DNA of 64,000 bases from Verrucomicrobiota bacterium (GCA_016235595.1 JACRJX010000019.1:28391-92390); one strand, 5' to 3'; shown: positions 1 through 8,854, numbered from the stretch's first letter. Notes: a model not told the origin generated them from the letters alone. A program made the numbers and translations.

Positions 1-543
1 CGTGTATTGCGGGTATTCCAGCCAGCCGTCGCTGAAGGATTCGTCCTTCGCGCTATCAGCGTGGCCCAATACACCCGGCACAAGCCTTGCCGTGGCGTCC
101 ACAACCACCATGGCGGCCAAGGCCCCGTTAGTCAAGACGTAGTCGCCGATGGAGATTTCCTCGTCCACCAGCGCCTCGCGCACGCGTTCATCCACGCCTT
201 CGTAATGGCCGCAGATCATGATCACGTGCTCGCGCGTTGCCAGGCCGCGCGCCGCTTGCTGGTCGAAGCGCCGGCCCTGCGGCGTGAGCATGACAACCCA
301 CGCGCCCGGGCTGCTGCGCTTCAACTCCTCGACTGCTTCAAAGATCGGTTCCGGCTTCATGACCATGCCGGGTCCACCGCCGAACGGCCGGTCGTCGGTC
401 GTGCGGTGCTTGTCATGCGTCCAATCCCGCAGATTGCGCACGCAAATCTCCACCAACTGCTTCTCCTGCGCTCGCTTTAGAATGCTCTCATCCAGCGGGC
501 CACGAAGCATTTCCGGAAGAATTGTCAGGATGTCGAACTTCAC
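1..543 (-). CDS. trmD: tRNA (guanine-N1-)-methyltransferase TrmD, 3' end cut by window edge
   Basis: Methylates G37 at N1 in tRNAs, using SAM, to maintain reading frame; cytoplasmic. Read from a GTG start at 543 the frame stays open for exactly 181 codons to the window edge. It begins with [11 protein letters not shown] and contains the knot-fold signatures [17 protein letters not shown] and [13 protein letters not shown], plus [10 protein letters not shown] and the linker start [12 protein letters not shown], which identify TrmD. The family is usually about 230-250 residues, so roughly the last quarter (the C-terminal tRNA-binding domain) lies outside the window. It is the last visible gene of the rpsP-khpA-trmD run, 46 bases after khpA, the classic neighbourhood for this gene. 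Confidence 0.95.
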   Translation of the reverse strand, partial: MKFDILTILPEMLRGPLDESILKRAQEKQLVEICVRNLRDWTHDKHRTTDDRPFGGGPGMVMKPEPIFEAVEELKRSSPGAWVVMLTPQGRRFDQQAARGLATREHVIMICGHYEGVDERVREALVDEEISIGDYVLTNGALAAMVVVDATARLVPGVLGHADSAKDESFSDGWLEYPQYT

Positions 544-589
544 GGACAGACTCCGCGCGACGGCGTAACCGTCGGCTGTTGCAGCAACG

Positions 590-892
590 CTACGCTTCCG
601 GGGCCGGCTCCTCGGACGGCGCGGCGTCTTCGCCGGCGGGCTTGGGCCTGTCCGGCGGCTCTAAAATGGTCAAAACAATGCGACGGCCGAGCTTGCCCGC
701 CGCGCAACTGAGCAACGCGCGGATCGCCGAGCAAACACGGCCCTGCTTGCCAATCACTTGGCCAAAATCCGACGGATCAACGCTCAGTTCCAGAACCAGA
801 GCGCCGTTTCTCTCCGTCTCGGTGACTTGGACGCGGTCGGGATTATCCACCAACGCCCGGGCCACATACTCCACAAACTGTTTCATGGGCAT
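590..892 (-). CDS. khpA: KH-domain RNA-binding protein KhpA (YlqC family)
   Basis: Small cytoplasmic RNA-binding protein of the KhpA/YlqC family, whose gene typically sits between rpsP and trmD, as here. The single KH domain fills residues 1-80; the RNA-contacting GxxG loop is GKQG in [17 protein letters not shown]. The last 20 residues form a Pro/Glu/Ala-rich acidic tail beyond the usual 75-80-residue family length. Two starts two codons apart are possible (892, MPMKQF; 886, MKQF); family members usually begin as the second does. In other bacteria KhpA pairs with KhpB and affects cell elongation; whether that applies here is not visible. Confidence 0.9.
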   Translation of the reverse strand: MPMKQFVEYVARALVDNPDRVQVTETERNGALVLELSVDPSDFGQVIGKQGRVCSAIRALLSCAAGKLGRRIVLTILEPPDRPKPAGEDAAPSEEPAPEA

Positions 893-918
893 CGCTCAAC
901 AACGCGAGTCGCCGCACG

Positions 919-1215
919 TCAGGCGGGTTTGACTTCGGCTGCGGGCGCGGGCGCTGCCGCGGCGGCCGCGGCGGCCTGTTTGCGCGCGGCGCGAATCAGA
1001 TTCGTCACCGTCTCGGTGGGCTGGGCGCCACAACGCAGCCAGTAATCCACGCGATCCAACTTCAACACGCAGTTGTTTTCCTTCTTGCGCGGATCGTAGG
1101 TGCCGACCTGTTCGATGTTCTTGCCGTCGCGAGGACCGCGCTTGTGCGCGATCACCACGCGATAGCATGGGTCGTTCTTGCCACCAATCCGCGTTAACCG
1201 AATCGCTGCTGCCAT
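919..1215 (-). CDS. rpsP: 30S ribosomal protein S16
   Basis: Ribosomal protein bS16, which binds 16S rRNA and helps assemble the 30S body. The N-terminus AAAIRLTRIGGKNDPCYRVV and the following KRGPRDGKNIEQVGTYDP are diagnostic. The core of about 80 residues ends near RAARKQ and is followed by an alanine-rich tail (eight alanines, then PAPAAEVKPA), so the 98-residue protein is longer than E. coli S16 (82). The gene lies 23 bases after ffh and 26 before khpA in one minus-strand operon. Similar Ala/Pro/Lys tails occur on S6, L25 and L9 in this window. Confidence 0.96.
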   Translation of the reverse strand: MAAAIRLTRIGGKNDPCYRVVIAHKRGPRDGKNIEQVGTYDPRKKENNCVLKLDRVDYWLRCGAQPTETVTNLIRAARKQAAAAAAAAPAPAAEVKPA

Positions 1216-1238
1216 TTCACGTCTCCTGACCGGCCGCT

Positions 1239-2567
1239 TCAGCGCACCGGAAGTTTAAAGCCACCCATCTTGGCCATTTTGCGGCCCAGCCGTGGCATTT
1301 GCTTCATTAGGTTTTTCATCGCCCCGAACTGTTTCAACAACTGGTTCACTTCGGCTACGGTCGTGCCGCTGCCGCGGGCGATGCGTTGGCGCCGATGGCC
1401 GTCTATCACTTCGGGCCTTCGGCGTTCGGCAGGCGTCATCGACTGGATGATCGCCTCCATACGCTTGAGCTGTTTCTGCTCAACCGAAAGGTCGCGTATG
1501 TTACTCATGCCGGGCAACATGCCAAGCACATTCTCTAGGGGACCCATCTTTTTGAACTGCTGCATCTGGTCGAGGAAATCCTCCAGATTCAGGTCGGCCT
1601 TGCGCAGTTTCTCCTGCATTTTCTCCGTTTGCGCCTCGTCGAACGTCGCCTGGGCCTTCTCCACGAGGCTCACTACGTCACCCATGCCAAGAATGCGCGA
1701 CGCCATCCGGTCGGGGTGGAATGGCTCCAAATCCTCCAGTTTTTCGCCTACGCCGACCAGTTTGATGGGTTTGCCGCTGACCGCCCGCATCGAAAGCGCC
1801 GCGCCGCCGCGAGTGTCGCCGTCGAGCTTGGTCAAAATGATGCCCGTCAGCCCCAGCGCGGCGTTGAAGCGGGAAGCGATGTCCACCGCCTGCTGGCCCG
1901 TGGCGGCGTCGGCTACGAGAAGAATTTCGCGTGGCGCCACCATTTCCTTCAACCGCACCAGTTCCTGCACCAGCGGCTCGTCAATCTGCAACCGCCCGGC
2001 GGTGTCGAAGATAATGACGTTTTGCCCCTGCGCTGCCGCTGCCTCCATCGCCCCACGCGCGATCTTCAATACGTCCGTCTCGCCCGGCACGGCGTGAACT
2101 GGAATGCCAAGCTGTTTGCCAAGCGTCTGAAGCTGCGTGACGGCGGCGGGCCGGTAAACGTCGCATGCGGCCAGCAGCGGATGATGGCCCTGCCTGGTCA
2201 GCAGGCGGGCCAGTTTGCCGGCGGTGGTGGTTTTGCCACAACCGTGCAAACCGCAGAGCAAGATGACCGACGGCGACTGGCTCAGATCGAGCGCCGCCTG
2301 CTGCGCGCCCATCAGCGCCACGAGTTCGTCGAAGATAATTTTGACGACCTGTTGGCCGGGCGTGACGCTATCGAGCACCGTCTGGCCGAGCGCCTTGCCT
2401 TTGACCGACTCGATGAAATCCTTCGCGACCTTGTAGTTGACGTCGGCTTCGAGCAACGCCATGCGCACCTCGCGCAGCGCGTCGGCGACGTTCTTCTCGG
2501 TCAGTTTCCCAAAACCGCGGAGGTTCTTGAAAACGGTCTGGAGTTTATCGGAAAGATTCTGAAACAT
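1239..2567 (-). CDS. ffh: signal recognition particle protein Ffh
   Basis: SRP54 homologue: GTPase that binds 4.5S RNA and signal sequences of nascent membrane and exported proteins and delivers them to FtsY. The 442-residue length is normal. It has the N-domain bundle, then the G domain with P-loop GLHGCGKTTTAGKLA, DVYRPAAVTQL, the switch DTAGR, TKLDGDTRGG and a closing GVGEKLEDLEPF. The C-terminal Met-rich M domain includes FLDQMQQFKKMGPL, LGMLPGM and the RNA-binding stretch RQRIARGSGTT. It lies between the Pro/Ala-rich membrane protein and rpsP; ffh-rpsP-trmD linkage is common in bacteria. Confidence 0.97.
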   Translation of the reverse strand: MFQNLSDKLQTVFKNLRGFGKLTEKNVADALREVRMALLEADVNYKVAKDFIESVKGKALGQTVLDSVTPGQQVVKIIFDELVALMGAQQAALDLSQSPSVILLCGLHGCGKTTTAGKLARLLTRQGHHPLLAACDVYRPAAVTQLQTLGKQLGIPVHAVPGETDVLKIARGAMEAAAAQGQNVIIFDTAGRLQIDEPLVQELVRLKEMVAPREILLVADAATGQQAVDIASRFNAALGLTGIILTKLDGDTRGGAALSMRAVSGKPIKLVGVGEKLEDLEPFHPDRMASRILGMGDVVSLVEKAQATFDEAQTEKMQEKLRKADLNLEDFLDQMQQFKKMGPLENVLGMLPGMSNIRDLSVEQKQLKRMEAIIQSMTPAERRRPEVIDGHRRQRIARGSGTTVAEVNQLLKQFGAMKNLMKQMPRLGRKMAKMGGFKLPVR

Positions 2568-2584
2568 CCGGCCTTGCTTTACCG

Positions 2585-3583
2585 CTACTTGGTCTGCTCG
2601 AGTTCGCGGTCAACGTCCTGTCTGACCTTCGCCACCATCTCCGACAACTCGGCGTTGTTGATTCTGCGGGAGACGATGCCGCTGATCAACATCCCAGCTT
2701 CGTTCGCGTTTCCCCGCTTCGCGGCCTTCGCGGCCGATTCAGTGGGATAGCTGGCCTTGCTTTGGATCAGCAGGCTCGCCATGTCCAGTTCCAGCACCGC
2801 ACGCATCGGGTCTGCCAGATACCGTCGCCACTGACCAAACCATGAACGCAAACCAATCATGTCACCCTTTGACTCGGCGGTGGAACGCGCCGTCCGATAG
2901 GCAACTCTCGCGTTCACCGGCAGATTCGCCATCAGATCGTCCTGCGTCATCTCCACGAGCTTCTTCTGCGGTTGCGGTGCCGGCTGTGCCGGGGGCGCGG
3001 GCGGCGGCGTTGCTGCTGCCACTTGAGCGGGCGGTTGTGCCGCGGGCTGCGGGTTCGGCATTACTGTTGCTGGTGCTGGAGCCGCTGGCACTGGTTGCGC
3101 GGGAACGGGTGTCGCCGGCGCCGGTGTGGCGGCTGGCGGAGTGGCAGGGGCGGCTGTTGGAGTGGGTTGCGCTGGAGCCGTTGGCGCTGGTTGTGCGGCC
3201 GCAGCGGGGGATGACTGTGCGGCAACCGGGGTCGCCGGCTGCGAGGGTGCAGCAGCGGGAGTTGCCGGTTGTTCAGCCATCGGAGTCGCCGGGGCCGCAG
3301 GTTGCGCGGCAGGCGCGGCGGAAGGGGAGGGTGTCGCCGGCGGGGCTGGCGTCGCAGCGACCGTCGCCGCCGGTGTTTCAGTCGGAGCAGGAGCCGGCGT
3401 TGCCGGAGGCGGCTGCGCAGGTGTTTCCGGCGCGGCAGGCTTGGTTTCAGTGGCGGCGGTTTCCGTCGGGGCAGGAGGCGATTGGGGTTCGAATTCCGGC
3501 CCCATACTGTCCAGCTTTTGATAAAGCAGGAATGCCCCGCCACACACCAGCGCCAGAATGATCAGGGTTTCAAACTTCTTCAT
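2585..3583 (-). CDS. membrane-anchored Pro/Ala-rich protein of unknown function
   Basis: Not recognised as a named family. Residues 7-22 (TLIILALVCGGAFLLY) form one membrane anchor. Residues about 35-205 are an extreme low-complexity linker of Pro, Ala, Thr and Gln, much of it PA-repeat, which suggests an extended arm like the TonB or FtsN spacers. The last 125 residues are a folded, charged domain beginning KKLVEMTQDDLMANLP and ending VDRELEQTK. The start codon overlaps the murA stop by four bases (ATGA), so translation is probably coupled to murA. The position between murA and ffh and the periplasm-spanning design fit a cell-envelope role, but no function is proposed. Confidence 0.75.
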   Translation of the reverse strand: MKKFETLIILALVCGGAFLLYQKLDSMGPEFEPQSPPAPTETAATETKPAAPETPAQPPPATPAPAPTETPAATVAATPAPPATPSPSAAPAAQPAAPATPMAEQPATPAAAPSQPATPVAAQSSPAAAAQPAPTAPAQPTPTAAPATPPAATPAPATPVPAQPVPAAPAPATVMPNPQPAAQPPAQVAAATPPPAPPAQPAPQPQKKLVEMTQDDLMANLPVNARVAYRTARSTAESKGDMIGLRSWFGQWRRYLADPMRAVLELDMASLLIQSKASYPTESAAKAAKRGNANEAGMLISGIVSRRINNAELSEMVAKVRQDVDRELEQTK

Positions 3584-4839
3584 TGCTTCTGTCTCTCGAT
3601 ACGCGCGCCCAACGCACGCAGCTTGTCGTCAATCTTCTCGTAACCTCGGTCTATGTGATAGACGCGGTTTACCTTGGTTTTGCCCTGCGCCACCAACCCC
3701 GCCAACACCAGCGCGGCGCTGGCTCGCAGGTCGCTCGCCATGATCGGCGCACCGCTGAGCCGCGGCACACCTTTCACGATCGCGCACGGGCCTTCCAGCG
3801 AAATGTCAGCGCCGAGCCTGCCCAACTCAGCGACGTGCATGAAACGTTCTGGATAAATCTTCTCAGTGATCACTGAAATCCCTGGTGTCACCGCCATCAG
3901 CGTCATGAATTGCGCCTGCACGTCCGTCGGAAAACCGGGATACGGCATCGTGATGACATCGGCTGGTTTGCGCACGCCGTCGCCCTTGACCACCAGGTCC
4001 GGCCCGGAACGCTCCACGCAGATGCCCGACTCGCGGAACTTGTCAATGACCGCGCCGAGATGATTGGCGTGCGCGCCTTTCACCCGCACGTTCCCGCCCG
4101 TGATCGCCGCCGCCATCATGAACGTGGCCGCCTCAATGCGATCACCAATCACCGTGTGCTCCGCACCGTGGAGTTGCTCCACACCGTGAATCACCAGCGT
4201 CGGGCTGCCCGCGCCGTGGATTTGCGCACCCATCTTGTTGAGAAACTCCGCCAGATCCACCACCTCCGGCTCGCACGCCGCGCACTCGATTATGGTGGTG
4301 CCCTTGGCGAGGACTGCCGCCATCATCACGTTCGCCGTTCCCGTCACGGTTGAACCGAACCGGCCGCCGAGAAAAATCGTGTTGCCGACCAGTTCCTTCG
4401 CATTGGCAACCACCAGCCCCTTTTCGACATCCACCGTCGCGCCCAAGGCGCGAAAGCCTTTGATGTGGATGTCTATTGGGCGTGGTCCGATGACGCAGCC
4501 ACCGGGCACGCTCACCTTTGCCTTGCGGTGGCGGCCCAGCAGCGGCCCGAACACGCAGAAGCTCGCGCGCATCCTTCGCACGAGATCGTAATCGGCGACC
4601 ATCTTGATCCGCTTTGCCTCCACGGTGATCGTGCCATCCTCAAACTTCGCCTCCGCGCCAAGCTCCTGGAGGATCGCCGCCATATAGCGCGTATCGCTGA
4701 GGTTCGGAACGCCGCGAATCACACACCGTTCGGGTGTCAGCAGCGTCGCCGCGATCAGCGGCAACGCTGCGTTTTTGGAACCGCCAACGGCGACCTCACC
4801 CTTGAGCGTGACGCCGCCATTAATGACAAATCTGTCCAT
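3580..4839 (-). CDS. murA: UDP-N-acetylglucosamine 1-carboxyvinyltransferase MurA
   Basis: Catalyses the first committed step of peptidoglycan synthesis, transferring enolpyruvate from PEP to UDP-GlcNAc. The 419-residue length matches the family. Visible signatures are the N-terminal [22 protein letters not shown] and, in the active-site loop, [18 protein letters not shown], which keeps the PEP-binding (fosfomycin-target) cysteine rather than the Asp variant. [13 protein letters not shown] and the C-terminal [13 protein letters not shown] are also typical. It lies 9 bases after prmC and overlaps the next gene by 4 bases. Confidence 0.97.
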   Translation of the reverse strand: MDRFVINGGVTLKGEVAVGGSKNAALPLIAATLLTPERCVIRGVPNLSDTRYMAAILQELGAEAKFEDGTITVEAKRIKMVADYDLVRRMRASFCVFGPLLGRHRKAKVSVPGGCVIGPRPIDIHIKGFRALGATVDVEKGLVVANAKELVGNTIFLGGRFGSTVTGTANVMMAAVLAKGTTIIECAACEPEVVDLAEFLNKMGAQIHGAGSPTLVIHGVEQLHGAEHTVIGDRIEAATFMMAAAITGGNVRVKGAHANHLGAVIDKFRESGICVERSGPDLVVKGDGVRKPADVITMPYPGFPTDVQAQFMTLMAVTPGISVITEKIYPERFMHVAELGRLGADISLEGPCAIVKGVPRLSGAPIMASDLRASAALVLAGLVAQGKTKVNRVYHIDRGYEKIDDKLRALGARIERQKQ

Positions 4840-4848
4840 GAAAGTTTC

Positions 4849-5739
4849 CTATCCGGCTGCCACCACCACGCGCGGGTGGCCCTGCCAATCGCTTATCATC
4901 TTCTCCACGCGGTAGCCGTTGTCGAGAAAGATTCTTTCCGCCGCGCTCCCTTGTCCCGCCCCGATCTCCACTGCCACGCGACCGCCGGCCGCCAGCCGAG
5001 CCCTCGCCTCTGCCGCGATGCGGCGAACCACGTCCAGCCCGTCCGTGCCGCCGTCCAACGCCGCGCGCGGCTCGTGGTCGCGAATCTCCCGCGCCAGCGC
5101 CGCGATCTCACCGCTGGGGATGTAAGGCGGGTTGGAAACGATCCAGTCGCACTGCAAGCCATCCGGCAGCGGCGCGAGAAGATCACCGTGAAGAAACTCG
5201 ATTTGTGCACCGTGCGCCGACCCATTTGTCCGCGCCACCTCCAGCGCCTCTGCCGATGCGTCCACCGCCAGTACGCGCGCCGTTGCCAGCTTCTTGGCCA
5301 ACGCGATGGCAATGGCGCCGCTTCCGGTGCCGAGGTCCGCGAGGGTCTTCGCTGCCGCACTGTTCTTCACGACGTAATCCACCAGCAGTTCCGTCTCCGG
5401 TCGCGGCACCAGCACACGTTTGTCTACAGCGAGATCCAGCCCGTAGAAGTTGGCAATGCCGAGGACGTATTGCAGGGGTTCACCTGCTGCGCGGCGCTTG
5501 ACCATTTGGCGCAGCGCGTCCAGCGTCGACTCGGCGATCTCGCGTTCGAAGTCGAGGTAAAGTTCCAGCCGTTTCCGCTTTAGCACATGCGCCACCATCA
5601 GTTCGATGGTCAGGCGCGGGCTCTCCACTCCCTGCCGCTGGAAGAACTCGGTCGTTCGCTGGATGAGTTCGAGGATCTTCAATGAACTTCTGATTTCTGA
5701 ATTCTGATTTATGATTTGCGGCAGTATCGCCGCAGCCAC
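4849..5739 (-). CDS. prmC: peptide chain release factor N5-glutamine methyltransferase PrmC
   Basis: SAM-dependent enzyme that methylates the GGQ glutamine of release factors; its substrate RF1 is encoded just upstream. The catalytic NPPY motif is present in DWIVSNPPYIPSGEIAAL. The SAM loop LADLGTGSGAIAIALAK and the PrmC sequence LVPRPETELLVDYVV are intact. The start is uncertain: the ATG at 5739 would place the first 19 codons inside an AT-rich repeat (5684-5782), giving junk-like sequence, whereas a TTG at 5682 (reading KILELIQRTTEFF) fits the family N-terminus better. prfA-prmC-murA forms one operon. Confidence 0.95.
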   Translation of the reverse strand: MAAAILPQIINQNSEIRSSLKILELIQRTTEFFQRQGVESPRLTIELMVAHVLKRKRLELYLDFEREIAESTLDALRQMVKRRAAGEPLQYVLGIANFYGLDLAVDKRVLVPRPETELLVDYVVKNSAAAKTLADLGTGSGAIAIALAKKLATARVLAVDASAEALEVARTNGSAHGAQIEFLHGDLLAPLPDGLQCDWIVSNPPYIPSGEIAALAREIRDHEPRAALDGGTDGLDVVRRIAAEARARLAAGGRVAVEIGAGQGSAAERIFLDNGYRVEKMISDWQGHPRVVVAAG

Positions 5740-5782
5740 CGCCGAAGAAAATCATAAATCACAAGTCATGAATCACAAATCC
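5684..5782. repeat. AT-rich intergenic inverted repeat between prfA and prmC
   Basis: A perfect 13-base inverted pair (TGATTTATGATTT at 5705-5717 and its complement at 5749-5761) is flanked on both outer sides by degenerate copies of the same AATCA/AAATC unit, making arms of about 30 bases. The loop holds its own 5-bp hairpin (GCGGC 5718-5722 with GCCGC 5729-5733). It separates prmC from prfA and reaches into the possible 5' end of prmC. I recall similar AAATC/GAATC text from other PVC genomes. No coding or terminator role is evident. Confidence 0.75.
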
Positions 5783-5784
5783 CA

Positions 5785-6861
5785 TCACCCCGCGTTTTTC
5801 AGCCGATCCTCGAGGTCTCGCGCCATCAGCACCTCGATCACCGGCTCCAACTCGCCTTCGATGATGGCCGGCAGGTTGTATAGCGTCAGGTTGATCCGAT
5901 GGTCCGTGACGCGGTTCTGCGGAAAGTTGTAAGTGCGGATGCGCTCGTTGCGCTCGCCGGTGCCGACCTGCGACTTGCGTTGGGCCGCATACTTCGCCGT
6001 CTCCTCTTCCTGCCGCTGCTGAAGCAGCCGCGATCTCAGCACGCGGAGCGCCTTCGCCTTGTTCTTGAGCTGCGAGCGCTCGTCGGCACAACGCACCATC
6101 ATGCCCGTCGGTTTGTAAATGATCTGCACCGCCGAGTCGGTCGTGTTGACGCCCTGTCCGCCCGGTCCGCTCGCGCGGCAAACGGTGATGTCGAGTTCCT
6201 CCGGCTTGATCTCCAGGTCCACTTCCTCCGCTTCCGGCAATACCGCCACCGTCGCCGTTGAAGTGTGGATGCGCCCGCTCGCCTCCGTCACCGGCACGCG
6301 CTGCACGCGATGCACGCCGCTCTCGTAACGCATCCGGCGGAAGACGTCCTCGCCGATGATGGAAAAAATGACTTCCTTCAGTCCGCCGAGGTCCGACGGA
6401 CTCACATCCATCGTCTCCACCTTCCAGCCGCGCGTTTCGGCGTAGCGCGAATACATCCGGTAGAGGTTGGCCGCGAACAGTGCCGCCTCCTGTCCGCCCG
6501 CGCCGGCTCGGATTTCGACGATCGTGTTGCGTGAATCGTTCGGGTCGGCGGGAACAATGATGCTTTGAATTTCAAACAGCAGCTTCTGTTGCCGCGCCTT
6601 GAGAGGCTCGATCTCATGCGCCGCCATCTCGCGCAACTCCGCGTCAGCCTTTTCGTCGGCCACCATCGCCGTATTCTCGCGCAGTTCGCGTTCCACCTTC
6701 TGCAATTCCTCGTGGAACTCGAAAAGCTGCCGCAACCGGCGATGCTCACGGCTCAACTCGGCCGCGCGGCGTTGGTCGCCGAAGACGCGCGGGTCGCTCA
6801 GCTCCTGCTCGACTTCGGCAAAGCGCTTTTGCAACCGCTCAACTTGAACCGGGATGTCCAT
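5785..6861 (-). CDS. prfA: peptide chain release factor 1
   Basis: Class I release factor that reads UAA and UAG. The GGQ motif occurs in ASGPGGQGVNTTDSAVQI. The codon-recognition tripeptide is of the RF1 PxT type (RVQRVPVTEASGRIHTS), not the SPF of RF2. Length from the start chosen here is 358 residues, normal for RF1. The ATG at 6861 (MDIPVQVERLQ) is preferred to one at 6897 because the longer version would run through the terminator hairpin that follows rpmE. The GGQ methylase PrmC is encoded directly downstream. Confidence 0.96.
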   Translation of the reverse strand: MDIPVQVERLQKRFAEVEQELSDPRVFGDQRRAAELSREHRRLRQLFEFHEELQKVERELRENTAMVADEKADAELREMAAHEIEPLKARQQKLLFEIQSIIVPADPNDSRNTIVEIRAGAGGQEAALFAANLYRMYSRYAETRGWKVETMDVSPSDLGGLKEVIFSIIGEDVFRRMRYESGVHRVQRVPVTEASGRIHTSTATVAVLPEAEEVDLEIKPEELDITVCRASGPGGQGVNTTDSAVQIIYKPTGMMVRCADERSQLKNKAKALRVLRSRLLQQRQEEETAKYAAQRKSQVGTGERNERIRTYNFPQNRVTDHRINLTLYNLPAIIEGELEPVIEVLMARDLEDRLKNAG

Positions 6862-6864
6862 GCA

Positions 6865-6915
6865 CAAAAACAACGCTGCGTCCAACCCCGAAAACAAGCG
6901 GGGCGGGACGCAGCG
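6865..6915 (-). terminator. intrinsic terminator after rpmE, immediately before prfA
   Basis: A 17-base arm at 6899-6915 pairs with 6874-6890 (15 of 17 positions) around an 8-base loop. On the minus strand the stem is followed by TTGTTTTTG, a U-rich tract. It starts 12 bases after the rpmE stop and ends 3 bases before the prfA start codon, so it should set the amount of readthrough from rpmE into the prfA-trmD operon. Confidence 0.75.
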
Positions 6916-6927
6916 TGGAAAAGGAAT

Positions 6928-7134
6928 CTACTTTTTCTTGGTGGAATAACGGCGCTGGAAGCGTTCCACGCGGCCAGCGGTGTCCACAAACTTCTGCGTG
7001 CCCGTGAAGAACGGGTGGCAGGCGTTGCAGATGCCGATATGAAGGTCTTTGCGGGTGGAACGTGTGTTGATCACGTTGCCGCACGCGCACGTGATCGTCG
7101 TCTCTGCGTATTCAGGATGTATATCAGGTTTCAT
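6928..7134 (-). CDS. rpmE: 50S ribosomal protein L31 (zinc-binding form)
   Basis: Ribosomal protein bL31 of the large subunit and inter-subunit bridge. The 68-residue sequence starts [20 protein letters not shown] and continues [17 protein letters not shown]. Cysteines 16, 18, 36 and 39 form the zinc ribbon of the C+ type, which serves as a zinc store in other bacteria; no zinc-free paralogue is in this window. It is the first gene of the minus-strand block and is followed by its own terminator. Confidence 0.96.
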   Translation of the reverse strand: MKPDIHPEYAETTITCACGNVINTRSTRKDLHIGICNACHPFFTGTQKFVDTAGRVERFQRRYSTKKK

Positions 7135-7426
7135 GGATACAAATTAAGGCCGCGAACGCTAGCGAAACCGTCCGCCGCACGCAAGAGTAAACTCGAAAAA
7201 CCTCTATTCCGGTTATTGCCGCCACGGTATCGCCTCCAATCCAGACATGGCTTGGGTCGGAATGAACGATTGCCCGCAGCGCAGAAACTGCATGTTGCGA
7301 CACGAACCTTGTGCGCAGTTGCGAAAAAGCATTGCAATCACGGCGCGTTTAATTATCGTGGCCGGCTTCAAGTTGGCGTTGTTTGGGCTGCAACGAGCAG
7401 CAAAAGTGCAAAGTAAGGAAGTGAGC
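7135..7426. other. intergenic region between divergent rpmE and the sugar-kinase unit
   Basis: These 292 bases separate rpmE (minus) from the plus-strand sugar unit and should hold both promoters. No pair of good -35/-10 hexamers with 16-18 spacing stands out on either strand. An AT-rich patch (TTTAATTAT, 7348-7356) is the best AT-rich site for the plus strand. A Shine-Dalgarno-like AAGGAAG lies just upstream of the ATG at 7427. No RNA gene is seen. Confidence 0.4.
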
Positions 7427-8842
7427 ATGAACGATAATCATGGTTTGCCTCTGGTGACGCCGAAACTGACGCCGGTGCTGGATCCATTTTTCCGGCCGGC
7501 AGTGCTTGCCAATCGCGCGTTTCGGCAGCGCGTGCAAGCGTCGGGCAAAGGCCTGCCGGTGACGATCGCGTTGGAGCAGGCGGACGGCTCCGTGTTTCAT
7601 TTTCCCACCGCCATTTTCCCCGAAGGTCATCCGGAGGCGGCTGGCAATGCGACTTATTTGGAGCGGTTCGTAAAGTTTGCGCTCTGGTCGCGCGGCGGGT
7701 TCCGGGTCTGGTTCGATGGACCGCGCGCTTTCGGCGAGCCGCTCCAGCGATATTATCGCGAGCAGGCGACGGGCAAGTTTGACGCGGATCTGATGGGAGA
7801 GCGTGTTTACGAGCGGCCGTTCGAGGTGGCCATCGTCGAGCGCGGCAAGATTCCGGCGCCGCGTGAAGCGACGAAGCCGCTGGGCCGGCATCTCGAAGGC
7901 TGCCGCATCGGTTTCGATCTTGGCGCGAGCGACCGCAAGGTTGCAGCGGTGATGGACGGCAAAGTGGTGTTCAGCGAAGAAACGGTCTGGAACCCGGTGC
8001 CGCAGAAGGACCCGCAGTGGCATTTCGACCAGGTGATGGAATCGCTCAAGAGCGCGGCGGCGCATCTGCCGCGCGTGGATGCCATCGGCGGCAGTTCGGC
8101 GGGAGTGTATGTGAACAATCGCGTGAAGGTGGCGTCGCTGTTCCGGGGCGTGCCGCGGGATTTGTTCGACAGCCGCGTGAAGGATCTGTTCCTGGAGATG
8201 AAGAAGGCGTGGAAGGACATCCCGTTCGAGGTCGTTAACGACGGCGAGGTGACGGCGCTGGCCGGCTCGATGTCCATGAACGACAACGCCGTGCTCGGCA
8301 TCGCGATGGGGTCGAGTCTCGCTGCGGGTTATGTCACACCCGATGGCAACATCACGTCCTGGCTAAACGAACTGGCGTTCGCACCGGTGGACTACGCGCC
8401 AAACGCGCCCGCCGACGAATGGTCCGGTGACCGCGGCTGCGGTGTGCAATACTTCTCGCAGCAGGCCGTTGGCCGGTTGCTTGGCGTTGCGGGTATCGAG
8501 GTGGACCCGGCGCTGCCGCTGCCGGAGAAGCTCAAGCACGTGCAGGCATTGATGGAGAAGGGCGACTATCGCGCCGAGAAAATCTATCAGACTATCGGCA
8601 CTTGTTTCGGCTATGCGATTGCGCATTACGCCGACTTCTACACGATCAAGAATGTGTTGGTGCTCGGCCGCGTCACGTCGGGCGCGGGCGGGACGATCCT
8701 GCTGGACCACACGCGTCGGGTGCTCAAGGCGGAGTTCCCGGAACTCTCCGAGAAGATCCTGTTGCGTGTGCCGGACGAGCGCGACAAGCGCCACGGACAG
8801 GCCATCGCCGCGGCAAGCCTGCCGTGGGTTCCGAAACGCTAG
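7427..8842 (+). CDS. ROK-like sugar kinase (ASKHA-fold) with N-terminal extension
   Basis: Probable sugar kinase of the actin-like ATPase superfamily, closest in layout to ROK proteins. The phosphate-1 loop appears near residue 160 (IGFDLGASDRKVAAV). PFEVVNDGEVTALAG gives the ROK-like catalytic-Asp region, and LGIAMGSSLAAGYV resembles phosphate loop 2. The adenosine-side segment is VLVLGRVTSGAGG. Residues 1-150 precede the kinase fold and match nothing I can name. The canonical ROK zinc motif (CxCGxxGC) is absent, so sugar specificity cannot be read. The ATG at 7427 has AAGGAAG upstream. It leads a unit with a deacetylase, an aminotransferase and a dehydrogenase, with only 12 bases before the next gene. 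Confidence 0.75.
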   Translation: MNDNHGLPLVTPKLTPVLDPFFRPAVLANRAFRQRVQASGKGLPVTIALEQADGSVFHFPTAIFPEGHPEAAGNATYLERFVKFALWSRGGFRVWFDGPRAFGEPLQRYYREQATGKFDADLMGERVYERPFEVAIVERGKIPAPREATKPLGRHLEGCRIGFDLGASDRKVAAVMDGKVVFSEETVWNPVPQKDPQWHFDQVMESLKSAAAHLPRVDAIGGSSAGVYVNNRVKVASLFRGVPRDLFDSRVKDLFLEMKKAWKDIPFEVVNDGEVTALAGSMSMNDNAVLGIAMGSSLAAGYVTPDGNITSWLNELAFAPVDYAPNAPADEWSGDRGCGVQYFSQQAVGRLLGVAGIEVDPALPLPEKLKHVQALMEKGDYRAEKIYQTIGTCFGYAIAHYADFYTIKNVLVLGRVTSGAGGTILLDHTRRVLKAEFPELSEKILLRVPDERDKRHGQAIAAASLPWVPKR

Positions 8843-8854
8843 CACGAGGCGAAT

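Noticed and set aside
4465..5583. 372-codon plus-strand frame across murA and prmC
   Set aside because: It lies antisense to two essential genes with intact motifs and its protein is rich in Arg, His and Ala as expected for a shadow frame.
7332..7357. Promoter for the ROK-like kinase at TTGCAA ... ATTATC
   Set aside because: Spacing between the hexamers is 14 bases at best, too short for a normal sigma-70 promoter.
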